Assembly: GCF_000756305.1 (NCBI RefSeq) | Contig: NZ_JRFE01000026.1 | Location: 110,217-174,216, forward strand | Reading direction: 5' to 3' | DNA: 64,000 nucleotides | Origin: Myxosarcina sp. GI1 | Lineage (GTDB): Bacteria > Cyanobacteriota > Cyanobacteriia > Cyanobacteriales > Xenococcaceae | Shown here: positions 15,950 to 25,617 of the stretch, one piece after another | How positions within the stretch are numbered: position 1 is the first letter of the stretch | How the letters are laid out: each line of letters begins with the position of its first letter | Made by a program: the position numbers and the translations under genes | The notes under the pieces: model-generated | The model's input: only the letters and a program-made list of their open reading frames with translations | The model's database searches: none | What the model was told of the DNA's origin: nothing

Positions 15950-18940
15950 TTAGATATTTACAAAATCATCTTCGCTAATATTTGTGGCATCAATACCTTT
16001 AATTACGGAAAGAGTCAAATTGTTACTGCCATCTTGAATTAAAGCTGCCGTACCAGCATCATTGTTAACGATATTTAAGCTGCCAAAGCTCAATTTGTCG
16101 CTTAAGCCAAAGAAATCTGTGCGATCGCGAAAATCCTCAATGGTATCTTTTCCATTTACTTCGAGAACAAAGACATCGGCACCATCTCCCCCCACAAGCG
16201 AATCAATACCTTTTCCACCATAGAGGGTATCTTTGCCTCTACCTGCGATTAGAAGATCGTCACCATTGCCTCCATATAAATTATCTCTGCCGTTACCACC
16301 TATAAGAGTGTCGTCACCAGAACTACCTTTAAGAGTGTCTTTACCGTTATTGCCCAAAAGTATATCTGTACCGTCGCCACCATAGAGAAGATCTTTGCCG
16401 TTGCCTCCCTGGAGAGTATCATTACCTGTACCGCCACTAAGAGTATCTTTACCCTTGTCGCCTTTGATGGCATCCTTACCAGCATTACCAACGAGAGAAT
16501 CATTACCTGCCAATCCTTTAAGAAAATCGTCGCCTACACCCCCAATTAAAGTATCGGCTTTCGAGCTACCAATAAGATTCTTACCTTCATTACCATCAAC
16601 AGCTTGCACTTCAAACGCGCCGACATCCGTGCCGTTGCCAACAGTGCGGCTAAAACCTTCTCCTCTTTGGTCGGTTTCCAGGTTACTGGGATTAATACCA
16701 GCATCAATTGCAGGACTTCCTTCTAAAAGAGCTATAGTTGGAGTCGTACCGCCGTTATCTTGTAATTCTCCGAGTCGCGCATCTATTAACAACTCCATTT
16801 GTGGATTCTCGAAATCGTCTCCATTACTACCAACTAGATCGCTATTAACTCCATCTACAAAACTTTCAGCCTCATCACCATTACTAATAAGATTATTTCC
16901 GCCACTGATAAACTCTCTCGAACCAGAAACATCTCCAATTAAAGTCAAACCGCCAGTATTGTCAGCTAAAAGACTACTAGTTAGAGTGGCAGTACCAAAA
17001 TTTACGATGCCTCCTGCACCCAAACCACCCCTGTTATTCGCTATGGTGCTGTTATTGATTATTAAAGTTCCACCATTTTCTATACCTGCATTAGTTCTAC
17101 CACGATTATTGGCAACCGTACTGTTACTAAGATTTACCCTTGCCCGATCGCGAATAATTAATCCAGCTTGAGCGTAAGCGGTAGCGTCATTGTTGGCAAT
17201 CGTACTGCCTTTGATGGTAGTGGTTCCAGACTCAATCAGCACTCCCACATTACCACCGCCACTGTTATCCCTGATGGTTGAATTGATAATCAGAGTCTCG
17301 CCTCGACTGATAATCGAGCTATTGTCTACCGAAGCACGTTCGATAGTTTCTCTAATAGAGCTGTCGGTAAGAGTTAAATTACCAGAGTTTTCAATCCTAC
17401 CCCCGACAATATTCAGATCGTTAAGTTCGACATCAATGTTGGTTAAAGAGATATCAAACTGAAAAGCACCATCAAGAGTTAAATTTTCTCGACCTAAACC
17501 CTGAATTTTAAGTGAGTCGTCAATTGATAATATACGTTCTTCAGCTTCATTAAAGGTAATCGTTCCGCCATTAAAACTAGAGTCAAAGGTAATCGTGTCT
17601 GCACCTTCTCGTTTGTTGGCAAGTGCGATCGCTTCTCGTAAAGATAGATCCCCCGCGCTAAAGTCGCCATCATTTTCATCTTCTATGGTAGAAACTACCA
17701 AATCTTCTTCGCCATCAATGTTTTGCACTTCAAATGCGCCAATGTCTGTGCCGTTACCGACAGTGCGATTGAAACCTTTTCCTCTCTGGTCGGTTTCTAA
17801 GTTATTAGGATTACTACCAGCATCAATTGCGGGACTTCCTTCAAGCAAAGCAATGGTTGAAGTTACGCCACCGTTATCCTGTAACTCTCCTAATAATGGA
17901 TCTATGGGATTGTCATTAGTACCGACAATATCCCCATTTATTTTGTCAGTAAAGCCAGCAATATCGTTACCGTTACCAATTAGATTATTATCACCACTGA
18001 TAAATCCATCTCCTTTTAGATCTTCATTATTTTTATTGCCAGCAACGATAGTGCTGCTAATTGTTGCCGAACCTTGATTGGAAATTCCACCAGTACCCAT
18101 ACTGCCGCTGTTGTCAGTAATAGTACTATTAAAAATTTCTATTGTGCCTCTGTTTTCAACACCACCATTACCAAAGCCGCCGTTATTACGGCTAACAGTG
18201 CTATTAGTGAGTGAGAGCGTACCTTCGTTAGAGATCCCTGCACCAGAACCTAATGAACTAATACGATTATTGTTAATGCTAGTGTTATCAATTCTGGCAA
18301 TTCCATTGTTGGCAATTCCCACACCAGAACCCCGAAAAGAACTGTTATTGCTGATATTACTGCTAATAACAATTATTTCACCATCATTAAGAATACCGCT
18401 CCCGCCAAAGGGACTAAAATTATCTACAATATTGCTCTTTTCAATCTTTGCTGTTCCTTGATTGGTAATTCCGCCACCGCTAATGGCACTATTTTTGCTG
18501 ATGGTGCTTTTAGAAATAGTTAAGTTTTCTTGGTTGAGAATACCACCAGCAGCTTCATCAGAATCGCTACTGCCACCTGTAATAGTTATTCCCTCTATAG
18601 TGACATCAATCTCTGTGTCGGAATTACCGTCATCAATATTGAATACACGACTGTTTTTATTGCTATCAATAATAATATTTTCTGCACCCAAACCATTAAT
18701 AGTTAGCGAATCTTCTATTTTTAATTCACCAAGAGATAAATTAAAAGTCTGTCCGCTCAGACTAGAGTTAAAAGTAATTGTATCTGTACCTTTCTTTTCA
18801 TTAGCGGAGGCGATCGCTTCCCTTAAAGATAGCTCTCCAGAATTGAAATCACCATCGTTTTTATCAATAGCAGTATTGACTACAAAAGTTGTTTTTGCTT
18901 CATCTGAAAAATTCTGTTTAGAGTTCATTTGACTTACCAC
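15950..18940 (-). CDS. Two-module beta-helix protein with RTX repeats (CSLREA/choice-of-anchor Q type)
   Basis: 996 residues. Two homologous modules follow each other. Each starts with a CSLREA-like block (DGDFNSGELSLREAIASAN, about residue 30; DGDFSAGDLSLREAIALAN, about 425), continues as a right-handed beta-helix of short N/S/T/G-rich turns (LTISKSTISKNSAISGGGI type), and closes with a choice-of-anchor Q block (LLEGSPAIDAG, then TDQRG and GAFEVQ). Residues about 785-925 are RTX nonapeptide repeats, and the end (DKLSFGSLNIVNND) is typical of type I secreted cyanobacterial proteins. It is probably a calcium-stabilised surface adhesin or matrix protein. No signal peptide is present. Confidence 0.87.
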   Translation of the reverse strand: MVSQMNSKQNFSDEAKTTFVVNTAIDKNDGDFNSGELSLREAIASANEKKGTDTITFNSSLSGQTFNLSLGELKIEDSLTINGLGAENIIIDSNKNSRVFNIDDGNSDTEIDVTIEGITITGGSSDSDEAAGGILNQENLTISKSTISKNSAISGGGITNQGTAKIEKSNIVDNFSPFGGSGILNDGEIIVISSNISNNSSFRGSGVGIANNGIARIDNTSINNNRISSLGSGAGISNEGTLSLTNSTVSRNNGGFGNGGVENRGTIEIFNSTITDNSGSMGTGGISNQGSATISSTIVAGNKNNEDLKGDGFISGDNNLIGNGNDIAGFTDKINGDIVGTNDNPIDPLLGELQDNGGVTSTIALLEGSPAIDAGSNPNNLETDQRGKGFNRTVGNGTDIGAFEVQNIDGEEDLVVSTIEDENDGDFSAGDLSLREAIALANKREGADTITFDSSFNGGTITFNEAEERILSIDDSLKIQGLGRENLTLDGAFQFDISLTNIDVELNDLNIVGGRIENSGNLTLTDSSIRETIERASVDNSSIISRGETLIINSTIRDNSGGGNVGVLIESGTTTIKGSTIANNDATAYAQAGLIIRDRARVNLSNSTVANNRGRTNAGIENGGTLIINNSTIANNRGGLGAGGIVNFGTATLTSSLLADNTGGLTLIGDVSGSREFISGGNNLISNGDEAESFVDGVNSDLVGSNGDDFENPQMELLIDARLGELQDNGGTTPTIALLEGSPAIDAGINPSNLETDQRGEGFSRTVGNGTDVGAFEVQAVDGNEGKNLIGSSKADTLIGGVGDDFLKGLAGNDSLVGNAGKDAIKGDKGKDTLSGGTGNDTLQGGNGKDLLYGGDGTDILLGNNGKDTLKGSSGDDTLIGGNGRDNLYGGNGDDLLIAGRGKDTLYGGKGIDSLVGGDGADVFVLEVNGKDTIEDFRDRTDFFGLSDKLSFGSLNIVNNDAGTAALIQDGSNNLTLSVIKGIDATNISEDDFVNI

Positions 18941-19349
18941 ATAAATAGTTTACATAAAGCTCAAAAATCGAGCAGATTACTAAAAAACGCAGCCAGCTAA
19001 GAGCAAATTAAAATAATTTTTATTTGCATTAAAATACCAATCCACAAGCAATCCTTACATCTCAATATTGCCGCCTATATTAAGTATTTAAACAGAGAAG
19101 GTGTTATGTTTGTATTTAGTTTGTGTAAAGATACCGGTCGATAATTTGTTGTTTTATAAAGCAAAGATAAAGCACTAAGCTGTAAGTCTAGAAAATTGGA
19201 TGATGTTGTATTTGTATTTAGTTTACGTAAAAATACTGATAAACAATTGTTTTTTTATAAAGTAAAGATAAAGCAATATGTTTTTAACCCAAACCGTTTC
19301 TTAAAATTAATAGGCGATCGCCGTAAAGTAATAAGCTCTTTAAAAAACT
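18941..19349. other. Intergenic region with a tandem repeat
   Basis: About 410 bp upstream of the beta-helix gene and downstream of the glycosyltransferase stop. It contains two copies of a roughly 70-bp unit (listed separately) and otherwise AT-rich sequence. I see no convincing gene; a plus-strand frame here runs into the glycosyltransferase antisense and is not supported. Confidence 0.6.
19104..19275. repeat. Tandem repeat, two copies at ~101-bp period
   Basis: The unit at 19104-19173 recurs at 19206-19274 with about 80 percent identity. Both begin near TTTGTATTTAGTTT and end in TATAAAG.AAAGATAAAGC. Each holds a palindrome-like core, GTATTTAGTTTGTGTAAAGATAC (split: GTATTT ... GATAC, 19112-19134) and GTATTT ... 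AAATAC (19214-19236). The position, 160-300 bp upstream of the beta-helix start, would suit a duplicated regulatory site. Confidence 0.6.
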
Positions 19350-21158
19350 TTATAAACTTTCAAACATTTTTTGAGTTGAAATACGGATTAGTTTATATAC
19401 ACCTTCGTTGTCTAATACCTGATAATCTTGAGGTTGCAAATCAAGATCTTTAAGTTCGCGATCGCGTGAGACAATTAAAACGCTAGAAGCTTGCGGTTTG
19501 GTAACATCAGGCTGGCGATAATAATCTTCTATTTGCTCATCATTTCTAAAGAATTTTGCCAAATTTTGAGAGTAAAAAACGAGACTGGGTTTTTCAAAGC
19601 CCAACATCCATAATTCTTCGGTTGGTTGTTTTACTTCGATTACCGTCTGCGCTAAATTTTTAATCGGTGCCTGTCGCAGGCGATCGACAAACATATAGCT
19701 GGGCTGTAAGACCAAGCTAATAAAAGCTAGAAAACCAATTAGATTGATGAATATCGTCCAACGCCAATGTTTTAATAGCAAACAAGCAATACTAGCTAAC
19801 GAAATCGTACCCCAAATCGTTGCACCCTTTAAATGTAAATTAGCTCTGGCTACTTTTTCACCTAAATTGGGAATAACCGGATCTTTACCGATAAATTGAG
19901 GACAAAAATAAAAAGCAATAGCAAGGGCAATCGCCAGCAATAAATTAAGAACGATACTAATAAGTAAGCCGCGATCGATTTTAGAATTATAGTTTGTTAG
20001 AGCTTCACTCCAAACTAGAGCAACCAGTATAGCTGCGGCAGGAATTAAAGGTAAAGTATAGCTGGGTAGCTTGGTAACGGAAATACTAAAAAAAGCAAAA
20101 ATACAGACAAACCAGCACGCTGCAAACAAACTAAACTGTGCCTGTCGGGGTTTTTTGTACCAAAAGCGCGATCGCCAAAAACGAACCCGAACTAAAGCTA
20201 AAGGTAAGTATACCGACCAGGGAGCGAATAAAGCTAAGACAATTATAAAGTAAAAATACCACGGGGCATCGTGACCGTTAACTACATCGGTAAAGCGTTG
20301 AAAGTTATGATAGCCAAAAAATGAATTTAGATAGGCGTTACCGTTTTCTAAATAAACGAGTATATACCAAGGTAAAGTAATAATTAAAAAAATTATTGTT
20401 CCCCAAAACAGCTTTAATTCGCCTAAAACTCTCCAAAATTGTCTGACATAAATTAAAAAACAAAAAATTATTAATCCTGGTAACACAATGCCTACTGGAC
20501 CTTTAGTTAGTACGGCTAAAGCAATTAAAATATAAAATGCTAAATACCATTTATTAGGCAGTCGCCATTGTTGATTAGCTTCAATTAACTTGTCTTCGCT
20601 GACATATCCCCAGAAAAAGCACAGTAAGCCGCATCCCATACAGCCACTCAACAACATATCGGAAACGCCAGTTCTCCCCCAGACAATTGCTTGTACGTTT
20701 AAACTCATCAAAGCCGCACCAATTGTTGCTGAAAACCATAATTGTCGTTGAATTCTATCGGTATCTGTTCTGCTGACGCTAAAAGGAGAAAAACCAAAAC
20801 GTTTGAGAGTAAAAAAACCCAAACACATAAGCGCGATCGCTGCTAAGGCTGAAGGAAGACGCACCGCCCATTCATTGACTCCGATTAATTTGTAGGCGAT
20901 CGCCATTAACCAGTAGATTAAAGGTGGTTTATCAAAGCGAGTTTCGCCATTAAAATATGGAGTGATCCAGTTTCCCGTAACGTTCATCTGACGGGCTGCT
21001 TCGGCAAATAATGGCTCGGTTTCATCTACCAAACTGGTGCTGCCTAAATTGACTATAAAGGCGATCGAGCTAATTACCAATAACCATAAAATCGCAATTA
21101 TCCAGTAAATTTTAGGATATTGTTCTATTTTATGCCCCCGTTGTGCGATTTTTTTCAT
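19350..21158 (-). CDS. GT39/ArnT-like membrane glycosyltransferase
   Basis: About 602 residues from the ATG at 21156-21158; a TTG 42 bp upstream in frame is less likely. The first membrane helix is followed by the family's acidic loop (SLVDETEPLFAEAARQM) and by WITPYFNGETRFDKPPLIYWL, both conserved in the PMT/ArnT superfamily (GT39/GT83), which transfer sugars from polyprenyl phosphates at the membrane. About eleven hydrophobic segments follow, then a C-terminal soluble part (TVIEVKQPTEELWMLGFE). The acceptor is unknown; glycosylation of lipid or of surface protein is plausible, and the adjacent surface protein gene is only suggestive. Confidence 0.85.
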   Translation of the reverse strand: MKKIAQRGHKIEQYPKIYWIIAILWLLVISSIAFIVNLGSTSLVDETEPLFAEAARQMNVTGNWITPYFNGETRFDKPPLIYWLMAIAYKLIGVNEWAVRLPSALAAIALMCLGFFTLKRFGFSPFSVSRTDTDRIQRQLWFSATIGAALMSLNVQAIVWGRTGVSDMLLSGCMGCGLLCFFWGYVSEDKLIEANQQWRLPNKWYLAFYILIALAVLTKGPVGIVLPGLIIFCFLIYVRQFWRVLGELKLFWGTIIFLIITLPWYILVYLENGNAYLNSFFGYHNFQRFTDVVNGHDAPWYFYFIIVLALFAPWSVYLPLALVRVRFWRSRFWYKKPRQAQFSLFAACWFVCIFAFFSISVTKLPSYTLPLIPAAAILVALVWSEALTNYNSKIDRGLLISIVLNLLLAIALAIAFYFCPQFIGKDPVIPNLGEKVARANLHLKGATIWGTISLASIACLLLKHWRWTIFINLIGFLAFISLVLQPSYMFVDRLRQAPIKNLAQTVIEVKQPTEELWMLGFEKPSLVFYSQNLAKFFRNDEQIEDYYRQPDVTKPQASSVLIVSRDRELKDLDLQPQDYQVLDNEGVYKLIRISTQKMFESL

Positions 21159-21323
21159 GTTTGTTTTTATAGCGTCGAATACACTTATTTTTTGCCGCAA
21201 ATTAGCTTTACTGAGTTTTCTTAAATAAATGCTAAGAATACCACTGGCTAAATAGTAAATGCTAACCTATAAGTGCAAGCATACTTGGAGCTTTTGTCTC
21301 TGCTAAATTAAGGATAATATTTG

Positions 21324-21602
21324 ATGGATTCGCTTCCTAACTCGACGAGTGCTAGTTTTGAAAAAGCCGCTCTGGCTAAATTTCGCTCTTTGGCTGATTG
21401 TCTTCCTCAAGATAGCAAAATTTTTCGCGAACCCTGGGGACGTTCTACTGTATTGTGTATTGATTTTGAAAGCTGTCCGCAATTTTTTCCCATCGATCGT
21501 CAGCAGACAGAACTTTTAGCCCAAGCACTAGCTAAATTAGGTTTGGCTAATTCCATAATTTTTCGTGACGGTAGCAAAATTATGGGCTGGAAAAAAATGT
21601 AA
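21324..21602 (+). CDS. Small conserved cyanobacterial protein
   Basis: 92 residues from the ATG at 21324, with AAGGA nine bases upstream (21310-21314); a TTG directly before it is not the start. The sequence (SKIFREPWGRSTVLCIDFE, then ELLAQALAKLGLANSIIF) suggests a small alpha/beta fold with a C-terminal GSKIMGWKKM tail. No signal peptide or membrane segment. I do not recognise the family; it looks like a conserved hypothetical. The good ribosome-binding site and balanced composition make it a real gene. Confidence 0.7.
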   Translation: MDSLPNSTSASFEKAALAKFRSLADCLPQDSKIFREPWGRSTVLCIDFESCPQFFPIDRQQTELLAQALAKLGLANSIIFRDGSKIMGWKKM

Positions 21603-21621
21603 TGCTAGTACCGCTTCGCGA

Positions 21622-21718
21622 GAGTAGCAAGTAGCAATTAAGAAAAGGCGGAGAAGGTTTTCTCTTGTAGAGAGATCCCCCAACTCCTCAAGTCTCCTTT
21701 TTTTCCCTGTTCCCTAAA
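21622..21718. repeat. Dispersed repeat cluster
   Basis: Heptamers GAGTAGC and AAGTAGC (21622-21635), then a block whose reverse complement (AGGGAAAAAAAGGAGACTTG, about 21690-21710) is nearly repeated at 55222-55245. These elements fill the spacer between a small gene and the convergent PRK-like gene. Confidence 0.5.
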
Positions 21719-21759
21719 GCCTAAAATTACTTTCTACTTTCCCAAAACCTTTTTAACTA

Positions 21760-22695
21760 TTAGCTGCTAGATGCTTTAAGCATATGATAGGTGATTAATA
21801 ACTGAGTTAAAGCCAAAGGATAACTCTGCAAGGTTTCTCCTGTGGTTCCCGTAAGTTTGCCAAGCTCTTGATTACCTTCCAAGCTACAAAACTGACCTAA
21901 ATAAGGCACTTCTTTGCAAAGGAGTTTTTCTAATTCTCTTACCTGCTCTAGAGTAGCGTGTCCGTCAATTTTTAAAACATCAACTGGTTTGCCCATATCC
22001 CGATCCAACTCCAAACGAATTGCCGAGCCTAAATGATTACCTTCCGAGCTTAAAATTGTAGTTAAATCGGGATGAGGTATAGTAGGGCGCAAGATTAAGT
22101 TAGCGTTGAGTAATAAATTACTTTCATCTAAGTCTGTATCGGGAGGATAAAAAATAACTACTGCATCTGCCCAACGTCTTTGCGGACGAATAAAAGCTTC
22201 TGAATCTGGTTCGCGTTTGCGTAACTGTTCTAAAACCTGTTCTTCGCTGTAACCTCGTTTGCGTGTATCCCGCTTGGTTTTCCAAGTTGCCCTTAAAGAT
22301 TCTGGTGGTGCTAGATAGACTTTGACATCGTAGCTATCGCGCATTTCGGGAGTTGTATATCCTAAAAGTCCTTCGACGATGACATATTGTCTGGGTTCGA
22401 TGTATTCTGGCGGATCGAACTTACCCGTTGAGTGATTGTAAATTGGTTTGAGTATTGCCTGTCCCGCTCTTAATAAAGCCAGATGCTGTTCGATAATATC
22501 AAGGTAGTTACAGTCTGGATGTAGTGCCGATATACCTTTTTCAGCCCGTTGGGCGCGATCGTAGCGATGATAATCGTCAGTACAGATAATAGTTACATTC
22601 TCTGCTCCCAATACTTGAGCAATACCCTTGGTTAGAGTGGTTTTACCAGCAGCACTATCACCAACAATACCAAGAATCACTGGTCTTTCGTTCAT
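21760..22695 (-). CDS. Phosphoribulokinase-like P-loop kinase (PRK paralogue)
   Basis: 311 residues of the PRK/uridine-kinase family. The Walker A is GIVGDSAAGKTT (residues 9-20), followed by IICTDDYHRYDRAQR and YIEPRQYVIVEGLLGYTTPEM, as in ribulose-5-phosphate kinases. The canonical Calvin-cycle PRK of cyanobacteria has a redox Cys within its P-loop (GCGKS); here AAGKT replaces it, so thioredoxin control of that kind is absent. The C-terminal 100 residues (TTILSSEGNHLGSAIRLELD) form a separate domain. It is probably a second, non-redox PRK-like kinase whose substrate is not certain. The true prk is expected elsewhere in the genome. Confidence 0.8.
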   Translation of the reverse strand: MNERPVILGIVGDSAAGKTTLTKGIAQVLGAENVTIICTDDYHRYDRAQRAEKGISALHPDCNYLDIIEQHLALLRAGQAILKPIYNHSTGKFDPPEYIEPRQYVIVEGLLGYTTPEMRDSYDVKVYLAPPESLRATWKTKRDTRKRGYSEEQVLEQLRKREPDSEAFIRPQRRWADAVVIFYPPDTDLDESNLLLNANLILRPTIPHPDLTTILSSEGNHLGSAIRLELDRDMGKPVDVLKIDGHATLEQVRELEKLLCKEVPYLGQFCSLEGNQELGKLTGTTGETLQSYPLALTQLLITYHMLKASSS

Positions 22696-22971
22696 AATTT
22701 CTCCTTAACTTCGGGCGTTAAACTCAAGCTCAAAACTAAACAATACACTATCGAAGAAGATTGTAAAACAAATAGCGAACAATTCTGCAATAGATTAATA
22801 GATCGATAACTCTCTCGCGCCAGATGTTTGAAACTTACACTGGAATATATGCTGTATGGTTGGTTAAGTTAAATTACTGCATCTTTATATTCAGGAGTAG
22901 TCTACAACCGTCGAACTAATTCTTGTGTCTTACAGAATCAAATTAAGCTTTAGAGGGAAACGGATAAAACA

Positions 22972-24006
22972 GTGATTGAATCGTTACCAATTAGTATTGG
23001 TTTATTTATAGTTGCGGCTTTCGTTATCGCTGTAGTTGGCGTGAGAATGTCCCGTGTATGCGATCGCCTGGCAGATCGCACGGGTTGGGGTGAAGCGGTT
23101 ATGGGAGCGGTATTTTTGGGCGGCAGCACCTCTCTTTCAGGTATTGTTACTTCGGTAACAGCTGCTGCCGACGGTCATGCAGAACTAGCTATCAGTAACG
23201 CTGTTGGGGGTATTGCCGCGCAGACTGCCTTTCTGGCGATCGCCGATATCTTTTATGCCAAGGCTAATTTAGAACATGCTGCTGCTTCAATTGCTAATTT
23301 GGTACAGGGAACATTATTGATGACTCTGCTGGCAATTCCCATGTTGGCTATGTCCAGTCCCCAAGTAGATCTTTGGGGAATTCATCCTGCGACTATCATT
23401 TTAATTACTGCATATGTCATGGGTTTGCGTTTGGTATCTCGTTCGCAAGAGACAAGAATGTGGTCGCCAAGACAAACTAAAGAAACTAATATCGATGAAC
23501 CCGATGAGACAGCCAAAAATAGCAGTCTGACTAAACTATGGTTAAAGTTTGTCTGTTACGCCATCATTGTAGCGGTGGCTGGCTTTATTATTGCTCGTGC
23601 TGGTGTTTCACTAGCCTCTCTAACGGGAATTTCTGAATCCGTTGTCGGGGGTCTATTTACCGCCATAACTACTTCTTTACCAGAATTGGTCACTACTATA
23701 GCAGCAGTACGTCAGGGGGCATTATCTTTAGGAGTTGGCGGTGTTATCGGCGGTAACTGTTTCGATTTAATGCTGCTGGCTTTTTCTGACGTGGCATATC
23801 GTCAGGGTTCTATTTATGGCGCGATCGCCAATCGACAAGTTTTTGTGATGTCTCTGACTATTTTAATGACGGGAGTACTCTTGCTTGGTTTATTGCGCCG
23901 CGAAAAACACGGTATTGGCAATATCGGTTTTGAAAGCTTGCTAATTCTTTTGCTCTACGCCAGTGGTGTCGTTATGTTATTGCTACCAGCGGGTTCTAGT
24001 AGTTAA
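22972..24006 (+). CDS. Sodium/calcium exchanger family (CaCA) protein
   Basis: 344 residues, about ten membrane helices. Two inverted alpha-repeats are seen: GWGEAVMGAVFLGGSTSLSG (about 39-58) and SESVVGGLFTAITTSLPELV (about 219-238), the second followed by GGVIGGNCFDLMLLAF. The second repeat has the typical TSLPEL with its Glu. In the first, the expected PE is replaced by TSLSG, so ion selectivity may differ from ordinary Ca/H or Na/Ca exchangers. A cytosolic acidic linker (TKETNIDEPDETA) separates the halves. The start is a GTG at 22972. It is a single gene. Confidence 0.85.
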   Translation: MIESLPISIGLFIVAAFVIAVVGVRMSRVCDRLADRTGWGEAVMGAVFLGGSTSLSGIVTSVTAAADGHAELAISNAVGGIAAQTAFLAIADIFYAKANLEHAAASIANLVQGTLLMTLLAIPMLAMSSPQVDLWGIHPATIILITAYVMGLRLVSRSQETRMWSPRQTKETNIDEPDETAKNSSLTKLWLKFVCYAIIVAVAGFIIARAGVSLASLTGISESVVGGLFTAITTSLPELVTTIAAVRQGALSLGVGGVIGGNCFDLMLLAFSDVAYRQGSIYGAIANRQVFVMSLTILMTGVLLLGLLRREKHGIGNIGFESLLILLLYASGVVMLLLPAGSSS

Positions 24007-24218
24007 CTCTAATTGATAAACATCAATTAATATTATTTGATTTGGTATCTAATGCTACCTAAAAAAACTGTAAGTTTAATTTTCTTACTTTATCTAAAGA
24101 ATTCTAAAGAATATAGGGGGTAGCTTCCTCAAATCTTTAAAGTTTGAAAATTTGTAATTATATTTAAACTGTAAAGCTAACAATTTAATATACTTTTTTA
24201 ACAGAGGTTTAAATAGTC

Positions 24219-24407
24219 GTGACCACTAATAAAATTTGTCCCTGTTGTTCTAACTCGATGCTGCGATGTTTAGAGCGCGATCGCAGCTACTGGTTTTGTC
24301 GCCACTGCTGGCAAGAAATGCCCGATCTAACTAAAAAAACTAAAGCCGAATTACAAAAAGCTGCCTTGAGCGATCCTCAAAACTATCATCTTTCAATTAG
24401 AAAATAA
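24219..24407 (+). CDS. Small zinc-ribbon protein
   Basis: 62 residues, GTG start at 24219 with GAGG about ten bases upstream. Two Cys pairs, CPCC (residues 8-11) and CRHC (27-30), are spaced as in a zinc ribbon (the motif WFCRHCWQEMPDL is conserved in cyanobacterial small proteins). The tail is basic. It may be a nucleic-acid or protein-binding factor; the function is unknown. It converges with aroC, 32 bp away. Confidence 0.65.
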   Translation: MTTNKICPCCSNSMLRCLERDRSYWFCRHCWQEMPDLTKKTKAELQKAALSDPQNYHLSIRK

Positions 24408-24439
24408 TATCGTATTACGATATTAATTACAACAACACT

Positions 24440-25528
24440 TTATAACAATTTGCATTGTGCTTGCTGTGCTAAAAGGCGATCGCAAAGTACCAAAGCTACC
24501 ATTGCTTCTACCATCGGTACTGCTCTGGGCAAAACACAAGGATCGTGTCTGCCTTTAGCTGCCAATACCGTCGCCTCTCCACCTTTGGTTACAGTTTGCT
24601 GCTCTTTACCAATGGTAGCTGTAGGTTTAAAAGCAACCCGAATAATAATGTTTTCGCCATTGGAAATGCCTCCCTGGACTCCTCCCGAGCGATTGGAAAC
24701 GGTACGCGTTTCACCCCGTTCGTCAATATAAAACTCATCATTGTGTTCGCTTCCCGTCATAGTAGTTCCTGCAAAACCAGAACCAATCTCAAATCCTTTT
24801 GTTGCTGGTAGAGACATGACGCTTTTGGCTAAATCTGCCTCCAATTTATCGAATACGGGATCGCCCAAACCTCTGGGAACGTTGCGAACCACACACTCTA
24901 CAACTCCACCAAGAGAATCTTTGTCTCGGCGCGTGCGATCGATCAGATCGATCGCGCGTTCCGCAAACTCGCTATCGGGAGAGCGCACGATATTACTTTC
25001 TACTTGTTCTAAAGTGACCGTGTTGGAGTCTACTACTGCTTCTAAATCTTTAATTCGCTTGACATAAGCAACAATTTCTGTGCCTCCTACCTGTCGCAGA
25101 ATTTTTTTGGCGATCGCACCTGCGGCAACTCTCCCAATTGTCTCCCTGGCTGAAGAACGTCCGCCGCCTTTCCAGTTACGAATTCCATATTTAGCATCAT
25201 AGGTAGCATCGGCGTGGGAAGGACGATATTTTACCGCCATCTCGTTGTAGTCTTGAGAACGAGCATCTTTATTTCGCACGATAATTGCGATTGGCGTTCC
25301 TGTAGTTTTACCTTCAAACACTCCAGAAACAATCTCACAAGTATCTGTTTCCTTACGTGGTGTGGTAATTTTACTCTGTCCCGGTCGTCTGCGATCGAGA
25401 TCCTGCTGAATTTCCGCCTCGCTAATTTCCAACTGCGGGGGACAGCCATCGATAACTACTCCGACTCCACCTCCATGAGACTCACCAAATGTAGTAATGC
25501 GAAATAATTGTCCGAAAGTGTTACCCAT
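24440..25528 (-). CDS. aroC: Chorismate synthase
   Basis: Converts EPSP to chorismate with reduced FMN, the last shikimate-pathway step. The 362 residues carry the signatures [20 protein letters not shown] (about residues 12-31), [17 protein letters not shown] (about 102-118) with [10 protein letters not shown], and the C-terminal [18 protein letters not shown]. The ATG start and length are normal. It is a stand-alone gene convergent with a zinc-ribbon gene. Confidence 0.97.
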   Translation of the reverse strand: MGNTFGQLFRITTFGESHGGGVGVVIDGCPPQLEISEAEIQQDLDRRRPGQSKITTPRKETDTCEIVSGVFEGKTTGTPIAIIVRNKDARSQDYNEMAVKYRPSHADATYDAKYGIRNWKGGGRSSARETIGRVAAGAIAKKILRQVGGTEIVAYVKRIKDLEAVVDSNTVTLEQVESNIVRSPDSEFAERAIDLIDRTRRDKDSLGGVVECVVRNVPRGLGDPVFDKLEADLAKSVMSLPATKGFEIGSGFAGTTMTGSEHNDEFYIDERGETRTVSNRSGGVQGGISNGENIIIRVAFKPTATIGKEQQTVTKGGEATVLAAKGRHDPCVLPRAVPMVEAMVALVLCDRLLAQQAQCKLL

Positions 25529-25617
25529 GCTGCTCTTAATTTGTAGGGTTCGGCGATATGTATTGTAACCTATAAATCTGTAGAGTAAAAACTAACGATC
25601 GTTTTTCATAGTTATCA

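Noticed and set aside
16395-18932. Long Pro/Leu-rich plus-strand open frames opposite the beta-helix/RTX gene
   Set aside because: They are antisense shadows of repetitive Gly/Asp/Asn codons; composition is non-protein-like and no start sites fit.
19112-19236. NtcA-type sites (GTA-N8-TAC)
   Set aside because: The spacing in these palindromes does not fit; no -10 box at the proper distance could be assigned.
19196-19453. Plus-strand 85-codon frame between the beta-helix and GT genes
   Set aside because: Runs through the tandem repeat and into the antisense of the glycosyltransferase end; AT-rich and without a ribosome-binding site.
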